Assembly: GCF_002155265.1 (NCBI RefSeq)
Contig: NZ_CP021251.1
Location: forward strand, 372,001 to 436,000
Length of the DNA stretch: 64,000 nt
Source: Corynebacterium pseudotuberculosis
GTDB taxonomy: Bacteria; Actinomycetota; Actinomycetes; Mycobacteriales; Mycobacteriaceae
Direction of reading: 5' to 3'
The notes under the pieces were generated by a model that was given only the letters and a program-made list of their open reading frames with translations, did no database searches and was not told the origin of the DNA. Both the position numbers and the translations under genes were made by a program. Below are positions 48,163 through 57,777 of this stretch, in pieces. The stretch's first letter is position 1, and each line of letters opens with the position of its first letter.

Positions 48163-48692
48163 GCGATCAGAACGTAACCGAGAACTTCGAGGCAGATGCA
48201 GCGGATATCGCCGCAGCAGTAGCAGCTTCTGAAGAATTCACCAACACCATTGGTGATGTTGTTGCACCTGAGGCTGAGGTTGAAACCGCAGCTCCAGTTC
48301 TGCACGAAGGTCCGATCCAGACTGTTGGTCGTCGTAAGCGTGCCATCGTCCGCGTCCGCATGGTTGAGGGCTCCGGCCAGTTCACCTGCAACGGCCGCAC
48401 CTTGGAGGAGTACTTCCCGAATAAGCTGCACCAGCAGCTGATCAAGGCTCCTCTGGCGCTCATCGATCGCGATGGCCAGTTTGATATCCAGGCTACCCTC
48501 ACCGGTGGCGGCCCGACCGGCCAGGCGGGCGCATTCCGTTTGGCTATTGCTCGTGCACTCAATGTCTACAACCCGGCAGATCGCGCAGCCCTGAAGAAGG
48601 CTGGCTTCCTGACCCGTGACGCACGTGCTGTCGAGCGTAAGAAGGCTGGTCTGCACAAGGCACGTCGTGCCCCGCAGTACTCCAAGCGTTAA
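48159..48692 (+). CDS. rpsI: 30S ribosomal protein S9
   Basis: S9 is a small-subunit head protein whose C-terminal tail reaches the P-site tRNA. The 177-residue chain has an acidic N-terminal extension of about 50 residues, as in actinobacterial S9. The core starts [31 protein letters not shown] and ends with the canonical [17 protein letters not shown]. The GTG start overlaps the rplM stop. Confidence 0.98.
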   Translation: MSDQNVTENFEADAADIAAAVAASEEFTNTIGDVVAPEAEVETAAPVLHEGPIQTVGRRKRAIVRVRMVEGSGQFTCNGRTLEEYFPNKLHQQLIKAPLALIDRDGQFDIQATLTGGGPTGQAGAFRLAIARALNVYNPADRAALKKAGFLTRDARAVERKKAGLHKARRAPQYSKR

Positions 48693-48709
48693 TCTTTTTT
48701 CGCTGGCTC

Positions 48710-48744
48710 AAGCCGCTTCACCTTTGTGGTGGGGCGGCTTTCGC
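48710..48744 (+). terminator. Possible terminator after rpsI
   Basis: AAGCCGC (48710-48716) pairs with GCGGCTT (48734-48740), with TTCACC/GGTGGG pairing further inside. The T-run after it is short, so termination may be partial. Confidence 0.6.
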
Positions 48745-48889
48745 CGTTTATGTACTCGTGTGCCGTAGGAGCTAATCGCGCGTATCCGTCGAATGGTAGT
48801 GGACAGGGAAAGTCCACTGTAGGAAAAGCTTTGGAGCGCTTAGGGAGCCAACTATAAGAACATAATGCTAGGCGTGCATAATAGAACGC

Positions 48890-50233
48890 ATGACTCGACT
48901 CTTTGGAACTGATGGTGTCCGCGGCCTTGCCAATAAAAAGCTTACGGCTTCTCTAGCGTTGAAATTGGGGGCTGCAGCTGCCGAGGTATTGACCAAAGAC
49001 AACCGTAGCGGTAGCCGGCGTCCAGTTGCCGTGGTCGGTCGTGACCCTCGCGCATCTGGTGAGATGCTGGCAGCAGCTTTATCTGCTGGAATGGCGAGTC
49101 GGGGAGTGGACGTGCTTAGGGTGGGAGTTTTACCGACCCCAGCGGTCGCGTATCTGACAGATTTTTATGGTGCGGATATGGGGGTTGTTATCTCTGCCAG
49201 CCATAACCCTATGCCGGATAATGGCATAAAGTTCTTCTCCAAAGGTGGGCATAAGCTTCCGGACTCGGTGGAAGACGAGATAGAGATGATGATGGAGACC
49301 ATCTCAGATGGTGGACCCACTGGGCATGGCATTGGGCGGGTGATAGAAGAAGCCGTAGATGCGCAAGAGAGCTATCTGAAGCATTTGAAAGGCGCGATCC
49401 AGCAATCGCTTGAGGGGATTACGGTGGTCGTTGACTGCGCCAATGGCGCGGCAAGTGAGGTGGCTCCGCTGGCTTACTCCACAGCGGGGGCCAACGTCAT
49501 TGCTATCCATAATCACCCCAACGCCTACAACATCAACGATAACTGTGGATCCACTCATATAGACCAGGTAATCGCAGCGGTAAAGGAACACGGAGCGGAC
49601 CTCGGTCTGGCCCACGACGGCGATGCTGACCGTTGTTTAGCAGTTGATGCTGAGGGTAACGTTGTGGATGGTGATCAAATTATGGCCATCCTCGCGCTTG
49701 CCATGAAAGAGAATGGTGAGCTGCGTAAATCCACGCTTGTGGCTACCGTGATGAGTAACCTTGGCCTGCGTCTTGCAATGAAAGAATCCGGTATCAATCT
49801 CATAACTACTCAAGTCGGCGACCGCTATGTGCTTGAGGCGCTCAATGCTGGTGGTTATAGCCTGGGAGGCGAACAATCAGGCCATATCGTGTTGCCAGAT
49901 CATGGGACAACTGGTGATGGAACGTTGACAGGGCTATCGCTCATGGCGCGCATGGCTGAGACAGGGTTGTCTCTTAAAGTACTTGCCGGTGCAATGGCAG
50001 TTTTGCCGCAAGTCCTTATTAATGTCCCAGTTTCTGACAAGACCATAATCATGGAGCATCCAGAAGTGATAGCGGCGCTAGAGCAAGCTACCGACGCGCT
50101 CGGTGAAACTGGACGCGTATTGTTGCGAGCCTCTGGCACGGAAGAACTTTTCCGCGTCATGGTAGAAGCAGCCGAGGAAGAGACGGCTCGTCGAATAGCT
50201 GGTGAACTAGCCGCATTAGTAGCAAAAATTTAA
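48890..50233 (+). CDS. glmM: Phosphoglucosamine mutase
   Basis: It converts glucosamine-6-phosphate to glucosamine-1-phosphate on the way to UDP-GlcNAc and peptidoglycan. The 447-residue protein starts [16 protein letters not shown]. It has the catalytic phosphoserine loop [17 protein letters not shown] (Ser about 104), the metal loop [13 protein letters not shown], the sugar-binding GGEQSGHIV and the phosphate loop [17 protein letters not shown] 48890 is the family start. It follows rplM-rpsI as in other actinobacteria. Confidence 0.97.
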   Translation: MTRLFGTDGVRGLANKKLTASLALKLGAAAAEVLTKDNRSGSRRPVAVVGRDPRASGEMLAAALSAGMASRGVDVLRVGVLPTPAVAYLTDFYGADMGVVISASHNPMPDNGIKFFSKGGHKLPDSVEDEIEMMMETISDGGPTGHGIGRVIEEAVDAQESYLKHLKGAIQQSLEGITVVVDCANGAASEVAPLAYSTAGANVIAIHNHPNAYNINDNCGSTHIDQVIAAVKEHGADLGLAHDGDADRCLAVDAEGNVVDGDQIMAILALAMKENGELRKSTLVATVMSNLGLRLAMKESGINLITTQVGDRYVLEALNAGGYSLGGEQSGHIVLPDHGTTGDGTLTGLSLMARMAETGLSLKVLAGAMAVLPQVLINVPVSDKTIIMEHPEVIAALEQATDALGETGRVLLRASGTEELFRVMVEAAEEETARRIAGELAALVAKI

Positions 50234-50303
50234 TGTTGGAACCGCTGGTCCCCTTTCATACGTCTAAGCCTTATAAGCAAGATGACGTTTGGAGGGGGAT
50301 TTT

Positions 50304-50603
50304 GTGTTTGATGTGCTCATTGAGCCGACTACTGCAGTGCGGATCATTAAAGGCTTTATTAGGGAACTCGATAGCCAGGAACGCAAGCATGGCCAACCCC
50401 CAGAGTTTGATCCGGAGGCATTGGGAAAAGCATTTGCACACCACGGGGAAAAGATTTCTGAGGCATTGTGGCTGATACATCGTAGTAATGGAACGCGGCT
50501 GCAGCGGCTTAATGCGGGAGTAACTAAAGCATTGGCTGATACGCAGAAGCTTATCGACGCCGACCTCATGCATTCTGCGAGTCTCAAGGCCAGCGGGGAA
50601 TAA
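50304..50603 (+). CDS. Small helical protein of unknown function (glmM-linked, Rv3440c position)
   Basis: I do not recognise a domain. The 99-residue protein (start MFDVLIEPTTAVRIIKGFI) is predicted largely helical and has the size of an ESX-type substrate, with no Trp-x-Gly turn. GTG 50304 follows GGAGGGGG; an in-frame TTG at 50289 is weaker. It is 70 bases after glmM and followed by two more unknown genes on the same strand. In M. tuberculosis the equivalent place after the glmM gene is Rv3440c, a protein of about the same length. Confidence 0.7.
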   Translation: MFDVLIEPTTAVRIIKGFIRELDSQERKHGQPPEFDPEALGKAFAHHGEKISEALWLIHRSNGTRLQRLNAGVTKALADTQKLIDADLMHSASLKASGE

Positions 50604-50637
50604 CAATGGGATTCTTTTGCATAGTAGGTGGGGGCTA

Positions 50638-51780
50638 ATGGCTAAGCCTGATCTTAGACAGTATGAAAGAGCAATTACTATGCTCCGAATGGTTTCAGAA
50701 GGAACCTATTCCGGTCCTTTAGTGAGCAGCTCAGAGGTGGAGCAAGCGGCGTCGAGCACAGAGGGGCTTAACACCAAGGCCCTGCGTCAAGCGGCTATTG
50801 GGGCAGTGGGAAAAACAAACTTTTCCGCCAAGAACAAGCTATGGCCTGTGCTGTTCAACGTGGTAAAGCAATTTGCGATGACACTCATTGCCAGCGGGAT
50901 TGCAGAGCTTGCAATGACATGGTTGGGAGGGCTGAGCGGAGCTAAAAACCTTGCTCAGGAGGCCAATCAAGCAGGGGACGCTATAGATGAGGTCGATGCG
51001 CACGCTAATAAGGCTATAACTACCGTTTTGTCCCAGTTAACGGTGGCCATTGAAAGGTTGGCTGAGCAGATAGGGACCATAGATAAAAAGGAAGATCCGA
51101 ACGGTTTTCTTCATTGTGTTCAAGCCGGGGCTGATTGCATAGATTCCGCAGCCAAAACCATAACCTTAACTTGCCGAGACCGAGACAAGGCCATTGAGGC
51201 GTGTTATTCCCAGCTGGGGGCGTCGTTAAGCAAAGAATGCGGAAGACAAGACGCTCAGAAGGCTTCCGGTGCCGTTAAGGGGCAGGGGATAACGGTGATG
51301 GCGCAGGCAGAGTCCATTTTGTTGGGAACCTTTGCAGCGTCTACAGAAGAGCAGATGAGTGAGCCAGCGTCACAGCCTTGTGCACAGGAGAAAAGTATGG
51401 AAAAGACGCGAGAGCTGAAGGCAGAAGCCCTGGCGAGACATACGATGCACGGGGAAACCAATGAGGGGCTGTGTGGCGTCCTAGGAATATTCGGGGTGGG
51501 AGTCGCGCTTATAGGGCTTAGTCTGATCGTTGAGGCGGTCTGTGGAGGCTTAGACAGCGATGTTGGATGCGAAGAGAAGGCCCCGGATAATCCTGAAAAG
51601 CCAGAACCAGAGCCTGCTCCACCACCGCGGACGGAAGAGCCTACCAAGATATCAAAGGTGCCTCCACCAGCTGTAGAACAGGCTGAAGGATTTGATAAAC
51701 AGAAGTTCATGCCTAAGCAGCAGGAATGCGTGCCACAAGAAAATAAGGGAGTAACGATCAAGAAAGCCGGTGCATGGTGA
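50638..51780 (+). CDS. Membrane protein with Pro-rich, Cys-containing tail, unknown function (Rv3439c position)
   Basis: A 380-residue protein that I cannot assign. A soluble start of about 65 residues leads to a first membrane segment (VVKQFAMTLIASGIAELAMTWL). The middle region, with clustered cysteines (FLHCVQAGADCIDS, LTCRDRD and ACYSQ), runs to a second membrane segment (VLGIFGVGVALIGLSLIVEAVC). A Pro/Glu-rich tail with two more cysteines ends the chain (EPEPAPPPRTEEP). The segments suggest a surface or membrane-spanning protein. ATG 50638 follows AGGTGGGGG. The stop overlaps the next gene. In M. tuberculosis the gene in this place (Rv3439c) is also Ala/Pro-rich. Confidence 0.7.
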   Translation: MAKPDLRQYERAITMLRMVSEGTYSGPLVSSSEVEQAASSTEGLNTKALRQAAIGAVGKTNFSAKNKLWPVLFNVVKQFAMTLIASGIAELAMTWLGGLSGAKNLAQEANQAGDAIDEVDAHANKAITTVLSQLTVAIERLAEQIGTIDKKEDPNGFLHCVQAGADCIDSAAKTITLTCRDRDKAIEACYSQLGASLSKECGRQDAQKASGAVKGQGITVMAQAESILLGTFAASTEEQMSEPASQPCAQEKSMEKTRELKAEALARHTMHGETNEGLCGVLGIFGVGVALIGLSLIVEAVCGGLDSDVGCEEKAPDNPEKPEPEPAPPPRTEEPTKISKVPPPAVEQAEGFDKQKFMPKQQECVPQENKGVTIKKAGAW

Positions 51781-52079
51781 ACGCTGAAGAGGAGTTTCAA
51801 CGGCGCGTTGAGAATCTAGAAAAGCAACGGCAAGCGGCTGTTAATAATTATGCGGATTTTGCCAAGGAATTTCGCGCAACCGTAGCCAGACGAATGGAAG
51901 AATTTGAACGCGAGTTAAAAAAGTCGCAGGAGATCGTGGAGAAAGCCCGTCAGCGTGGGGAGGCTCGTGCGGCAGAAAAATTCCGGAGTGATCGGATTGA
52001 TAACGCGAGCTCGTTACGGGGTATGGCTCCCGATCGCGGAAGGCGTGGTCGTGTGAAAAGCGTATTGCGTCGAGTATGA
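51774..52079 (+). CDS. Small coiled-coil protein of unknown function
   Basis: A 101-residue, highly charged helical protein: an N-terminal coiled coil (EEEFQRRVENLEKQRQAAV) leads into a long Glu/Lys/Arg helix and a basic tail ending GRRGRVKSVLRRV. There is no signal or membrane segment. The ATG lies inside the last codons of the previous gene, so the two are coupled. A terminator follows immediately, closing the three-gene unit. Confidence 0.7.
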   Translation: MVNAEEEFQRRVENLEKQRQAAVNNYADFAKEFRATVARRMEEFERELKKSQEIVEKARQRGEARAAEKFRSDRIDNASSLRGMAPDRGRRGRVKSVLRRV

Positions 52080-52080
52080 A

Positions 52081-52109
52081 AAGAAGCCTCTCGGAGTGAG
52101 AGGCTTCTT
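52081..52109. terminator. Bidirectional terminator between the cassette and the hydrolase gene
   Basis: AAGAAGCCTCTC (52081-52092) pairs exactly with 52098-52109 around GGAGT. Convergent genes flank it and both ends have A/T-rich arms, so it can serve either strand. Confidence 0.88.
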
Positions 52110-52128
52110 GCATTATGAGAGTGTGGCT

Positions 52129-52971
52129 TTAGATTGATTCTGGTTCAGCGGAGATAAGGGCGCGCTTTTCTAGTGCGTCACCCCAATAAGAAGTTATCTT
52201 TTTAGATTCTGCCTCAGGTTGGGAGAACGCCGAGTACTTGTTTTCATTGGTGAGACGGTGGAGCAAGAAGCCGGTGACAAGTCCACGGATTTTTTCACGT
52301 GAGGTGGCCTTAGAGCGTCCCTGTCCTGTGACAAGTTTGAAAAAGGTATCTTCGGTGATTGCGTTATGGGAAGTCCCATCGATTTCTCTATAAGCGACCT
52401 CTCCCTTCCAATGCGCTGCGAGTTTAGCAGCGTTACCGTAATCGAAGAGGGCGTTATCTTCAGTACCTAATATCAGACCGGGGGCCTCCACGTTGCCTGA
52501 AGCCAGTTCAGCCGAAGGTGTGGTTTGTGAAGGATAGAGAGCAGCTATGGCAGCTAATTGTGGGCGGTTGACTGCCGCTAAAACAGCTGCACCAGCGCCC
52601 ATTCCGTGTCCGACGATTCCGAGGCGGCCAGGAGCTACCGTGATGTTGCCGCTACCAAGCTTCACCCCCGTGAGGATCTGCAAGCTTGTTTCTATGTCTG
52701 CAGCAAAACCGCGGTGGTTTGGTGAGAATCCCTTTTCCGTGTTGGGTGCTGCCACGACAAAACCCCAGCTGGCAAGATGCCTCAGAGTTGCGTGGTAAAC
52801 GGATATATCCTTCAACCAATCGTGGGCAAACACAATGGCGGGAAGCCCATTGCCCTCAGCCGGAGTATAAATTTTCCCTGGTAAACCTGCGTAATCGAGG
52901 TCACCAACGAGAACGCGATGCCGGCCGCGCTTGGATAGGGTCGCTAGATGTTTTGAGAATTTATCAGCCAC
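52129..52971 (-). CDS. Alpha/beta-hydrolase-fold protein with altered nucleophile elbow
   Basis: The 280-residue protein has the fold pattern of dienelactone-hydrolase / acyl-esterase type enzymes: LPAIVFAHDWLKD (oxyanion side), then a nucleophile elbow, and a late ALFDYGNAAKLAAHW...GTSHNAI with a conserved His. The elbow reads VGHGMGAGAA, so the usual catalytic Ser is Gly. If real, it would not act as a classic Ser hydrolase, or another residue replaces it. Start is unsure: GTG 52971 has GGAAAA just upstream, and TTG 52980 is possible. No substrate can be named. Confidence 0.75.
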   Translation of the reverse strand: MADKFSKHLATLSKRGRHRVLVGDLDYAGLPGKIYTPAEGNGLPAIVFAHDWLKDISVYHATLRHLASWGFVVAAPNTEKGFSPNHRGFAADIETSLQILTGVKLGSGNITVAPGRLGIVGHGMGAGAAVLAAVNRPQLAAIAALYPSQTTPSAELASGNVEAPGLILGTEDNALFDYGNAAKLAAHWKGEVAYREIDGTSHNAITEDTFFKLVTGQGRSKATSREKIRGLVTGFLLHRLTNENKYSAFSQPEAESKKITSYWGDALEKRALISAEPESI

Positions 52972-53126
52972 ATTTTCCAAGGATAGTGGAAATTAGTATT
53001 TGTTATGGCTGAAAAGGTGCGCCACTGGGTTTGCGATAAGGCATTTTGGGGGAGTTTGCTGAGAAAATCCCTGAAAAGTAGAGGTAGTTATTCGTGGGGA
53101 AAATAACAGTGGCACAATGATTCACC

Positions 53127-54239
53127 ATGAACTTGCTCGAGGCCCGTATCGATTTGGCCGCCATCGCACACAACACCCGTCTGATTAAAGATAAAGCTGC
53201 GGCACAAGGTGCGCAGCTGATGTGCGTGGTAAAAGCCGATGGGTATAACCATGGCGCCGTGGAAGTGGCCACAGTGATGGAAGAAAATGGCGCGGATCAG
53301 TTTGGTGTAGCGACTATCGGGGAGGGCCTTGCGCTAAGGGAGGGTGGGATAGAATCGTCGATTCTTTCCTGGATTTGGTCGCCGGAGCAAGACCTCGGGG
53401 CGGCGATTACTGCAGAAATTGATCTGGCTGCGATCTCGCTTGAGCATGTTAAGGCGTTGGTGCGGGCGTCGGAAAGCTATGGCAAAAAACCTGTACGTGT
53501 CACCGTAAAAGTAGACACTGGCCTGCATCGTTCTGGTGTGGATAAGCAGGATTGGAGAGAGTCTTTCTGCATGCTGCGTGATGCCGAGAATATTCAGGTC
53601 ACAGGGGTGTTCAGCCACTTTTCTAGTGCAGATGAATCGGATTCTACAGAGACAGAACAGCAGGAGAGGGCTTTTCTCAACGCGATTGAACTCGGGCGCT
53701 CGCTGGGCTTGGAGCTTCCTGTCAATCACATTGCTAATTCGCCTGCAACGCTGAACCGGCCAGATTTATATTTTGATATGGTTCGTCCTGGCCTGGCCCT
53801 TTACGGACACGAACCGATTCCTGGAGAATCTCATGGTCTACGTGAGGCGATGTCTTGGGTTGGGCGAGTAACGGTGGTAAAACCAATCGCCAGGGGAGAA
53901 GGGACTAGTTATGGTCTCACGTGGCGTGCAGAGCAGGACGGATACCTCTGTGTTGTTCCTGTTGGATACGCCGATGGGTTGCCGCGCTCTGCGCAAGGAC
54001 ATTTAGAAATCACGATTGGTGGACGAAGGTATCCGCAAGTGGGTCGCGTGTGTATGGATCAGATCGTGGTGGCTTTAGGCGAGAACCCTTATGGTGTGGC
54101 TCAAGGCGATGAGGCAGTCATTCTCGGTCCGACGGGCATGACCGCCACGGAGCTCGCCACAGCAATGGGGACAATCAACTATGAACTCGTGTGTCGTCCT
54201 TGCGGGCGCACCGTGCGAGTATTTGAGCACAGCGATTAA
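53127..54239 (+). CDS. alr: Alanine racemase
   Basis: It makes D-alanine for peptidoglycan, with PLP as cofactor. The 370-residue enzyme starts MNLLEARIDLAAIAHNTRLIK and has the PLP-lysine motif VVKADGYNHGAVEV (Lys36). The catalytic Tyr region is GYLCVVPVGYADGLPR and the Met/Asp pattern GRVCMDQIVV follows. Length is normal. It is followed 150 bases later by tsaE, as in many actinobacteria. A 15-base tandem repeat lies between them. Confidence 0.96.
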   Translation: MNLLEARIDLAAIAHNTRLIKDKAAAQGAQLMCVVKADGYNHGAVEVATVMEENGADQFGVATIGEGLALREGGIESSILSWIWSPEQDLGAAITAEIDLAAISLEHVKALVRASESYGKKPVRVTVKVDTGLHRSGVDKQDWRESFCMLRDAENIQVTGVFSHFSSADESDSTETEQQERAFLNAIELGRSLGLELPVNHIANSPATLNRPDLYFDMVRPGLALYGHEPIPGESHGLREAMSWVGRVTVVKPIARGEGTSYGLTWRAEQDGYLCVVPVGYADGLPRSAQGHLEITIGGRRYPQVGRVCMDQIVVALGENPYGVAQGDEAVILGPTGMTATELATAMGTINYELVCRPCGRTVRVFEHSD

Positions 54240-54273
54240 TACGGGGGCATCGACGGCGCGATAAAAATGCAAT

Positions 54274-54303
54274 GATGTCGCGTGACCCGATGTCGCGTGA
54301 CCC
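54274..54303. repeat. Tandem 15-bp repeat between alr and tsaE
   Basis: GATGTCGCGTGACCC occurs twice, head to tail (54274-54288 and 54289-54303). It lies in the alr-tsaE gap, about 90 bases before the tsaE ATG. It could be a slippage-prone tract or paired binding sites; nothing proves either. Confidence 0.85.
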
Positions 54304-54390
54304 CCGAAAATCCCCCTAAAACTGGGAATACGAGCAATATAGGATGAAAAACACGTCGACTTCCCTAGTGTCAGAGGAGACACACTAAGT

Positions 54391-54885
54391 ATGAGAGATT
54401 CTTTTCCTTCCAGCGGCGAGCGCCGCCTTGAGCTTCCTGCTGACACTCAGGCTTTGGCAGAGCAGCTGGGGGCTGCTTTGGAACCGGGAGACGTGCTTAT
54501 TTTGGACGGGCCCCTTGGAGCTGGCAAGACCACCTTCACCCAAGGGCTAGCCAAAGGACTCCAGGTCAAAGGGCGTATTACCTCGCCTACTTTTGTTATT
54601 GCCCGCGAGCATAAGTCTCTTATAGGGGGACCCACGCTCATTCATGTTGATGCGTACAGACTTATCGACGAAACCGCGGGGGCCGCTGATCCCATTGGCG
54701 CATTGGACTCTTTGGATTTGGAGACAGAACTCGAAGATGCCGTGGTGGTAGCAGAGTGGGGAGGGGATCTTGTAGAACAGATTTCTGACTCCTACCTGCG
54801 GATATCCATCGATCGAACCACAGCCCATATGGAAAATCCCGATTCAGAGGCCCGGATCATCCGCTGGGAAAAGATAGTTTCTTAA
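54391..54885 (+). CDS. tsaE: tRNA t6A biosynthesis ATPase TsaE
   Basis: TsaE is the ATPase of the complex (with TsaB and TsaD) that makes threonylcarbamoyladenosine (t6A) at tRNA position 37. The 164-residue protein has Walker [19 protein letters not shown] (from residue 40), [10 protein letters not shown] and [11 protein letters not shown], with a typical late [12 protein letters not shown] 54391 is the family start. tsaB and tsaD follow 3 kb downstream. Confidence 0.95.
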   Translation: MRDSFPSSGERRLELPADTQALAEQLGAALEPGDVLILDGPLGAGKTTFTQGLAKGLQVKGRITSPTFVIAREHKSLIGGPTLIHVDAYRLIDETAGAADPIGALDSLDLETELEDAVVVAEWGGDLVEQISDSYLRISIDRTTAHMENPDSEARIIRWEKIVS

Positions 54886-55408
54886 CCGCATCAATCGTTG
54901 ATTGATTTGCGTATTACCAGTTCAACGGGGTTCTTTCTTTAGCTCTTCGGATTTCTTATAGACCCTCAACAGGATGCAGCACGGGGCTCGGCTCATCACA
55001 TTAGACATGTTGTGACCGAGGCGTCTGATCACAGCCGACAAACAGTGTGACGGAATTGTGTTTTTAGATAACCCATATAACAATGTTGTCTGTTCACGAG
55101 CAGAAACCATGCACCTGGAAAAATCCGTGGTCTTGCGCAGACATGACGGATCCGAGTGAATCCCCGTGTACAAGAATGCTGAGGTTACAGCTCAACAATT
55201 TTATGGTTGTTGCTTTCAGCTAACGACTCTCGTTTTTATCGGCTCCTGAATTTTTGGCTTCCCCACGATTCCTTAAATTCTTGTGCTGCCCAAAAACTAG
55301 GCCAGTTGTTCAAACACCGGGGATAAACGCTTCCGTGGGGAAAGTGGGCGTAGCCATGCTGCGATCGCACCTGGTTCTGCGCGAGGAACAAGTCCTTGTA
55401 TCTTCAGA
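54886..55408. other. Intergenic region between tsaE and the AspT-type transporter
   Basis: About 520 bases with no gene I can support. A 17-bp palindrome (54890-54906) sits right after the tsaE stop and could be a 3'-end hairpin. The minus-strand frame at 54922-55173 has no ribosome site and no recognisable protein. The region should carry the transporter promoter. Confidence 0.5.
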
Positions 55409-57034
55409 TTGGAGTCTCGAAGCGCCGTGCTCGATTATCTTGCGACGCAACCCCTTATCACTCTGGTCCTCATCCTCGCGTTGGGATTAGCTCTGGGGAA
55501 GATCCGCCTATTCGGCATTTCTCTCGGCGCTGCGGCCGTCCTCTTTGTCGCACTCGCCCTTTCCACTATTCATCCAGCTCTGCAATTGCCCCCACTAATT
55601 TTCCAGCTGGGTCTTGCGATGTTCGTGTATGCCATAGGCTTGAACGCCGGTGCTGCTTTCTTCGCAGAGTTTAGGCATCGTGGTTGGAAGCTCACCCTGT
55701 ATGTGATTGGTCTACTGGTGGTGCTTATGGGGATCTCTTATGCCCTTATCACCACATTTGACCTTGGTTCGCGCGCTGCGGGAGCAGGTATGTTTGCGGG
55801 GGCTATTTCTTCTACTCCTGGTATGGCCGCAATGGTAGCGATTCTGGAAGGAATCGACGATTCCCTCGTAGCAGAACCGGTGGTGGGGTATTCGTTGGCG
55901 TATCCCGGTGCCGTTATTGGTTCGATCTTGGTTGCTGCGATTGGTGCTCGTGTGTTGAAGGTTAACCATACCCAGGATGCAGAGGAAGAGGGCCTGGTCA
56001 TGGATCCCCTGGAGTGGACCGGCGTGCGCATCGGCCCGAGGATCACGGGAACTATCGCTCAGCTTCCATCGATAGTGGGCGAAGAAATTATTGCTACCCG
56101 CGTGGTGCATTCCGATAGTTTTCATTCGCTTGCGGATCCCAACGATCGACTTTTTGAGGGCATGGTGCTGGTTATCAACGGCACGACTGAAGCATTGGAC
56201 CGGGCGATCGCCAAGCTTGGCGCGCCTGTAGAAGTAAAGATTGAAGATACCGACCTTGAATATTTGCGGGTGACGGTTTCTAGCAAACACGTAGTGGGGC
56301 GGAAAATCTCTGAGCTAGACACTGTGCGCTCTGGTTTTATCATCGCTAGGTTGCGCCGCGGCGATGCTGAGGTTGTTCCAGAGGCGGATGATGTCTTGCA
56401 CTATTCTGACCGCGTACGCGTGATCGCGCCGAAGAATCGGATGAGTGAGGTGCGTCGTTTTCTTGGTGACTCGGAACGTCAGCTTGCCGACGTAGATTTG
56501 CTTCCTTTTGCCATCGGTTTGTCCTTAGGCCTGCTGATCGGGGCTATTCCGATTCCGCTGCCTGGCGGAAATACCTTGTCCTTGGGTTTTGGCGGTGGTC
56601 CTATTGTGGTCGGCTTAATCCTGGGGGCCATGCACCGTACGGGTCCGATTCGCTGGTCTTTGCCGTACCATGCGAATCGCACGATCAGTACTTTTGGTTT
56701 GGCGATTTTCCTTGCTGGCGTGGGGACGTCGGCAGGCGTTGGCTTCCGCCACGCGCTGACAGATCCGTCTTCACTAAAACTTATTGCGGCAGGTTTTGTG
56801 GTTACCTTGGCTTCTGCCTTGATTACCGCCGCGGTATGTATGCCGTTGCTTAAACTCAAATGGGATGAGGCCATGGGGGTGGCTGCTGGTGTAACTACAA
56901 ACCCGGCGATCATTTCCTACCTGAACGGACAAACCGGCACGGAATTGGCTACGCGTGGCTACGCTACGGTGTACCCAACAGCCATGATCGGAAAAATCGT
57001 GGCTAGCCAGATGCTTTTGCTTCTGCTGCTCTAA
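55409..57034 (+). CDS. Aspartate:alanine exchanger (AAE) family transporter
   Basis: A 541-residue membrane transporter with two hydrophobic halves and a central pair of cytoplasmic regulatory TrkA-C-like domains, the layout of the AspT/YidE/YbjL family. The duplication shows as GAGMFAGAISSTPGMAA in the first half and MGVAAGVTTNPAIISYLNGQTG in the second. TrkA-C-like parts include GEEIIATRVVHSDSFHSLA and RVTVSSKHVVGRKISEL. Start codon is unsure: TTG 55409 gives the full length but has no ribosome site. The substrate is unknown; the family moves amino acids and other organic anions. Confidence 0.85.
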   Translation: MESRSAVLDYLATQPLITLVLILALGLALGKIRLFGISLGAAAVLFVALALSTIHPALQLPPLIFQLGLAMFVYAIGLNAGAAFFAEFRHRGWKLTLYVIGLLVVLMGISYALITTFDLGSRAAGAGMFAGAISSTPGMAAMVAILEGIDDSLVAEPVVGYSLAYPGAVIGSILVAAIGARVLKVNHTQDAEEEGLVMDPLEWTGVRIGPRITGTIAQLPSIVGEEIIATRVVHSDSFHSLADPNDRLFEGMVLVINGTTEALDRAIAKLGAPVEVKIEDTDLEYLRVTVSSKHVVGRKISELDTVRSGFIIARLRRGDAEVVPEADDVLHYSDRVRVIAPKNRMSEVRRFLGDSERQLADVDLLPFAIGLSLGLLIGAIPIPLPGGNTLSLGFGGGPIVVGLILGAMHRTGPIRWSLPYHANRTISTFGLAIFLAGVGTSAGVGFRHALTDPSSLKLIAAGFVVTLASALITAAVCMPLLKLKWDEAMGVAAGVTTNPAIISYLNGQTGTELATRGYATVYPTAMIGKIVASQMLLLLLL

Positions 57035-57220
57035 GAAACGAGTTTATCCCCGCACGCCCCGTGTCTGTTTGCTATTACAGCGGATGCGGGGCTGCTTACG
57101 CTCATGGAAAACTCAGTCGGTGCAGTGGTTTATGCTCTCAACGTAGTACGGTTTTAGCTCAAGAGGCTTCCATAACGGTTGACCCACCCCTATTGTGCAA
57201 TCCAGGAGCATTACGAGCCC

Positions 57221-57697
57221 ATGAACAAACTTGCCCGTGGCCTATTTGCCGCTATTATCGTTGCCTTTCTCGTAGTTATCATCGCGATGATCGCCATGGC
57301 ACATGGTCGGAGCGGGACTACCAACAAAGAAGGCGCTTTGGAAAGCACCCTGCACAAAATTGGTAGTTCTAATGTCCACGTCACTGCGCTATCTTTAAGC
57401 GATCTCTATGGTCCGGAGTGGGTGGCTGGCGCAATGATCTGTCCCGGCGCTACTGAGCAGAGCATCGCTCAAAACTATGGTATTGATACCACCGATTTGC
57501 ATCTCAATGGCGGCCAAGTGCCCGAGGACGTGAACTACATTGTGATGGCGAGCGGCGACGGAGACATTCGTTTTGAGCAGCTCAATCGTAATGAGATCGA
57601 TGTATGCTCCGTTGGCCCGCAGGGTGGTTTTGAGACTTCTTCCCTGATCCCGTTTATTAAGCAAGACGGCGTGTGGAAAATTGGAACCGGCCACTAA
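57221..57697 (+). CDS. Small membrane-anchored protein of unknown function
   Basis: The 158-residue protein starts MNKLARGLFAAIIVAFLVVIIAMIAMAHG, a single membrane anchor or signal. The rest, probably outside the membrane, is globular, with WVAGAMICPGATEQSIAQNYG and a late Trp-containing KQDGVWKIGTGH that resembles the end of a small secreted domain. I recognise no family. ATG 57221 is the likely start. It lies between the AspT-type transporter and tsaB. Confidence 0.7.
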   Translation: MNKLARGLFAAIIVAFLVVIIAMIAMAHGRSGTTNKEGALESTLHKIGSSNVHVTALSLSDLYGPEWVAGAMICPGATEQSIAQNYGIDTTDLHLNGGQVPEDVNYIVMASGDGDIRFEQLNRNEIDVCSVGPQGGFETSSLIPFIKQDGVWKIGTGH

Positions 57698-57777
57698 AAA
57701 TAGCTTGATCTTTCAGAATTTGGCAGCTCAGGGCTAGGGCTCTGTAGGTTTAAGCCGATGAAGAACTAGGTCTTTGT

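Noticed and set aside
54922..55173. 83-codon minus-strand frame in the tsaE to AspT gap
   Set aside because: No ribosome site, no hydrophobic or domain pattern, and atypical composition.
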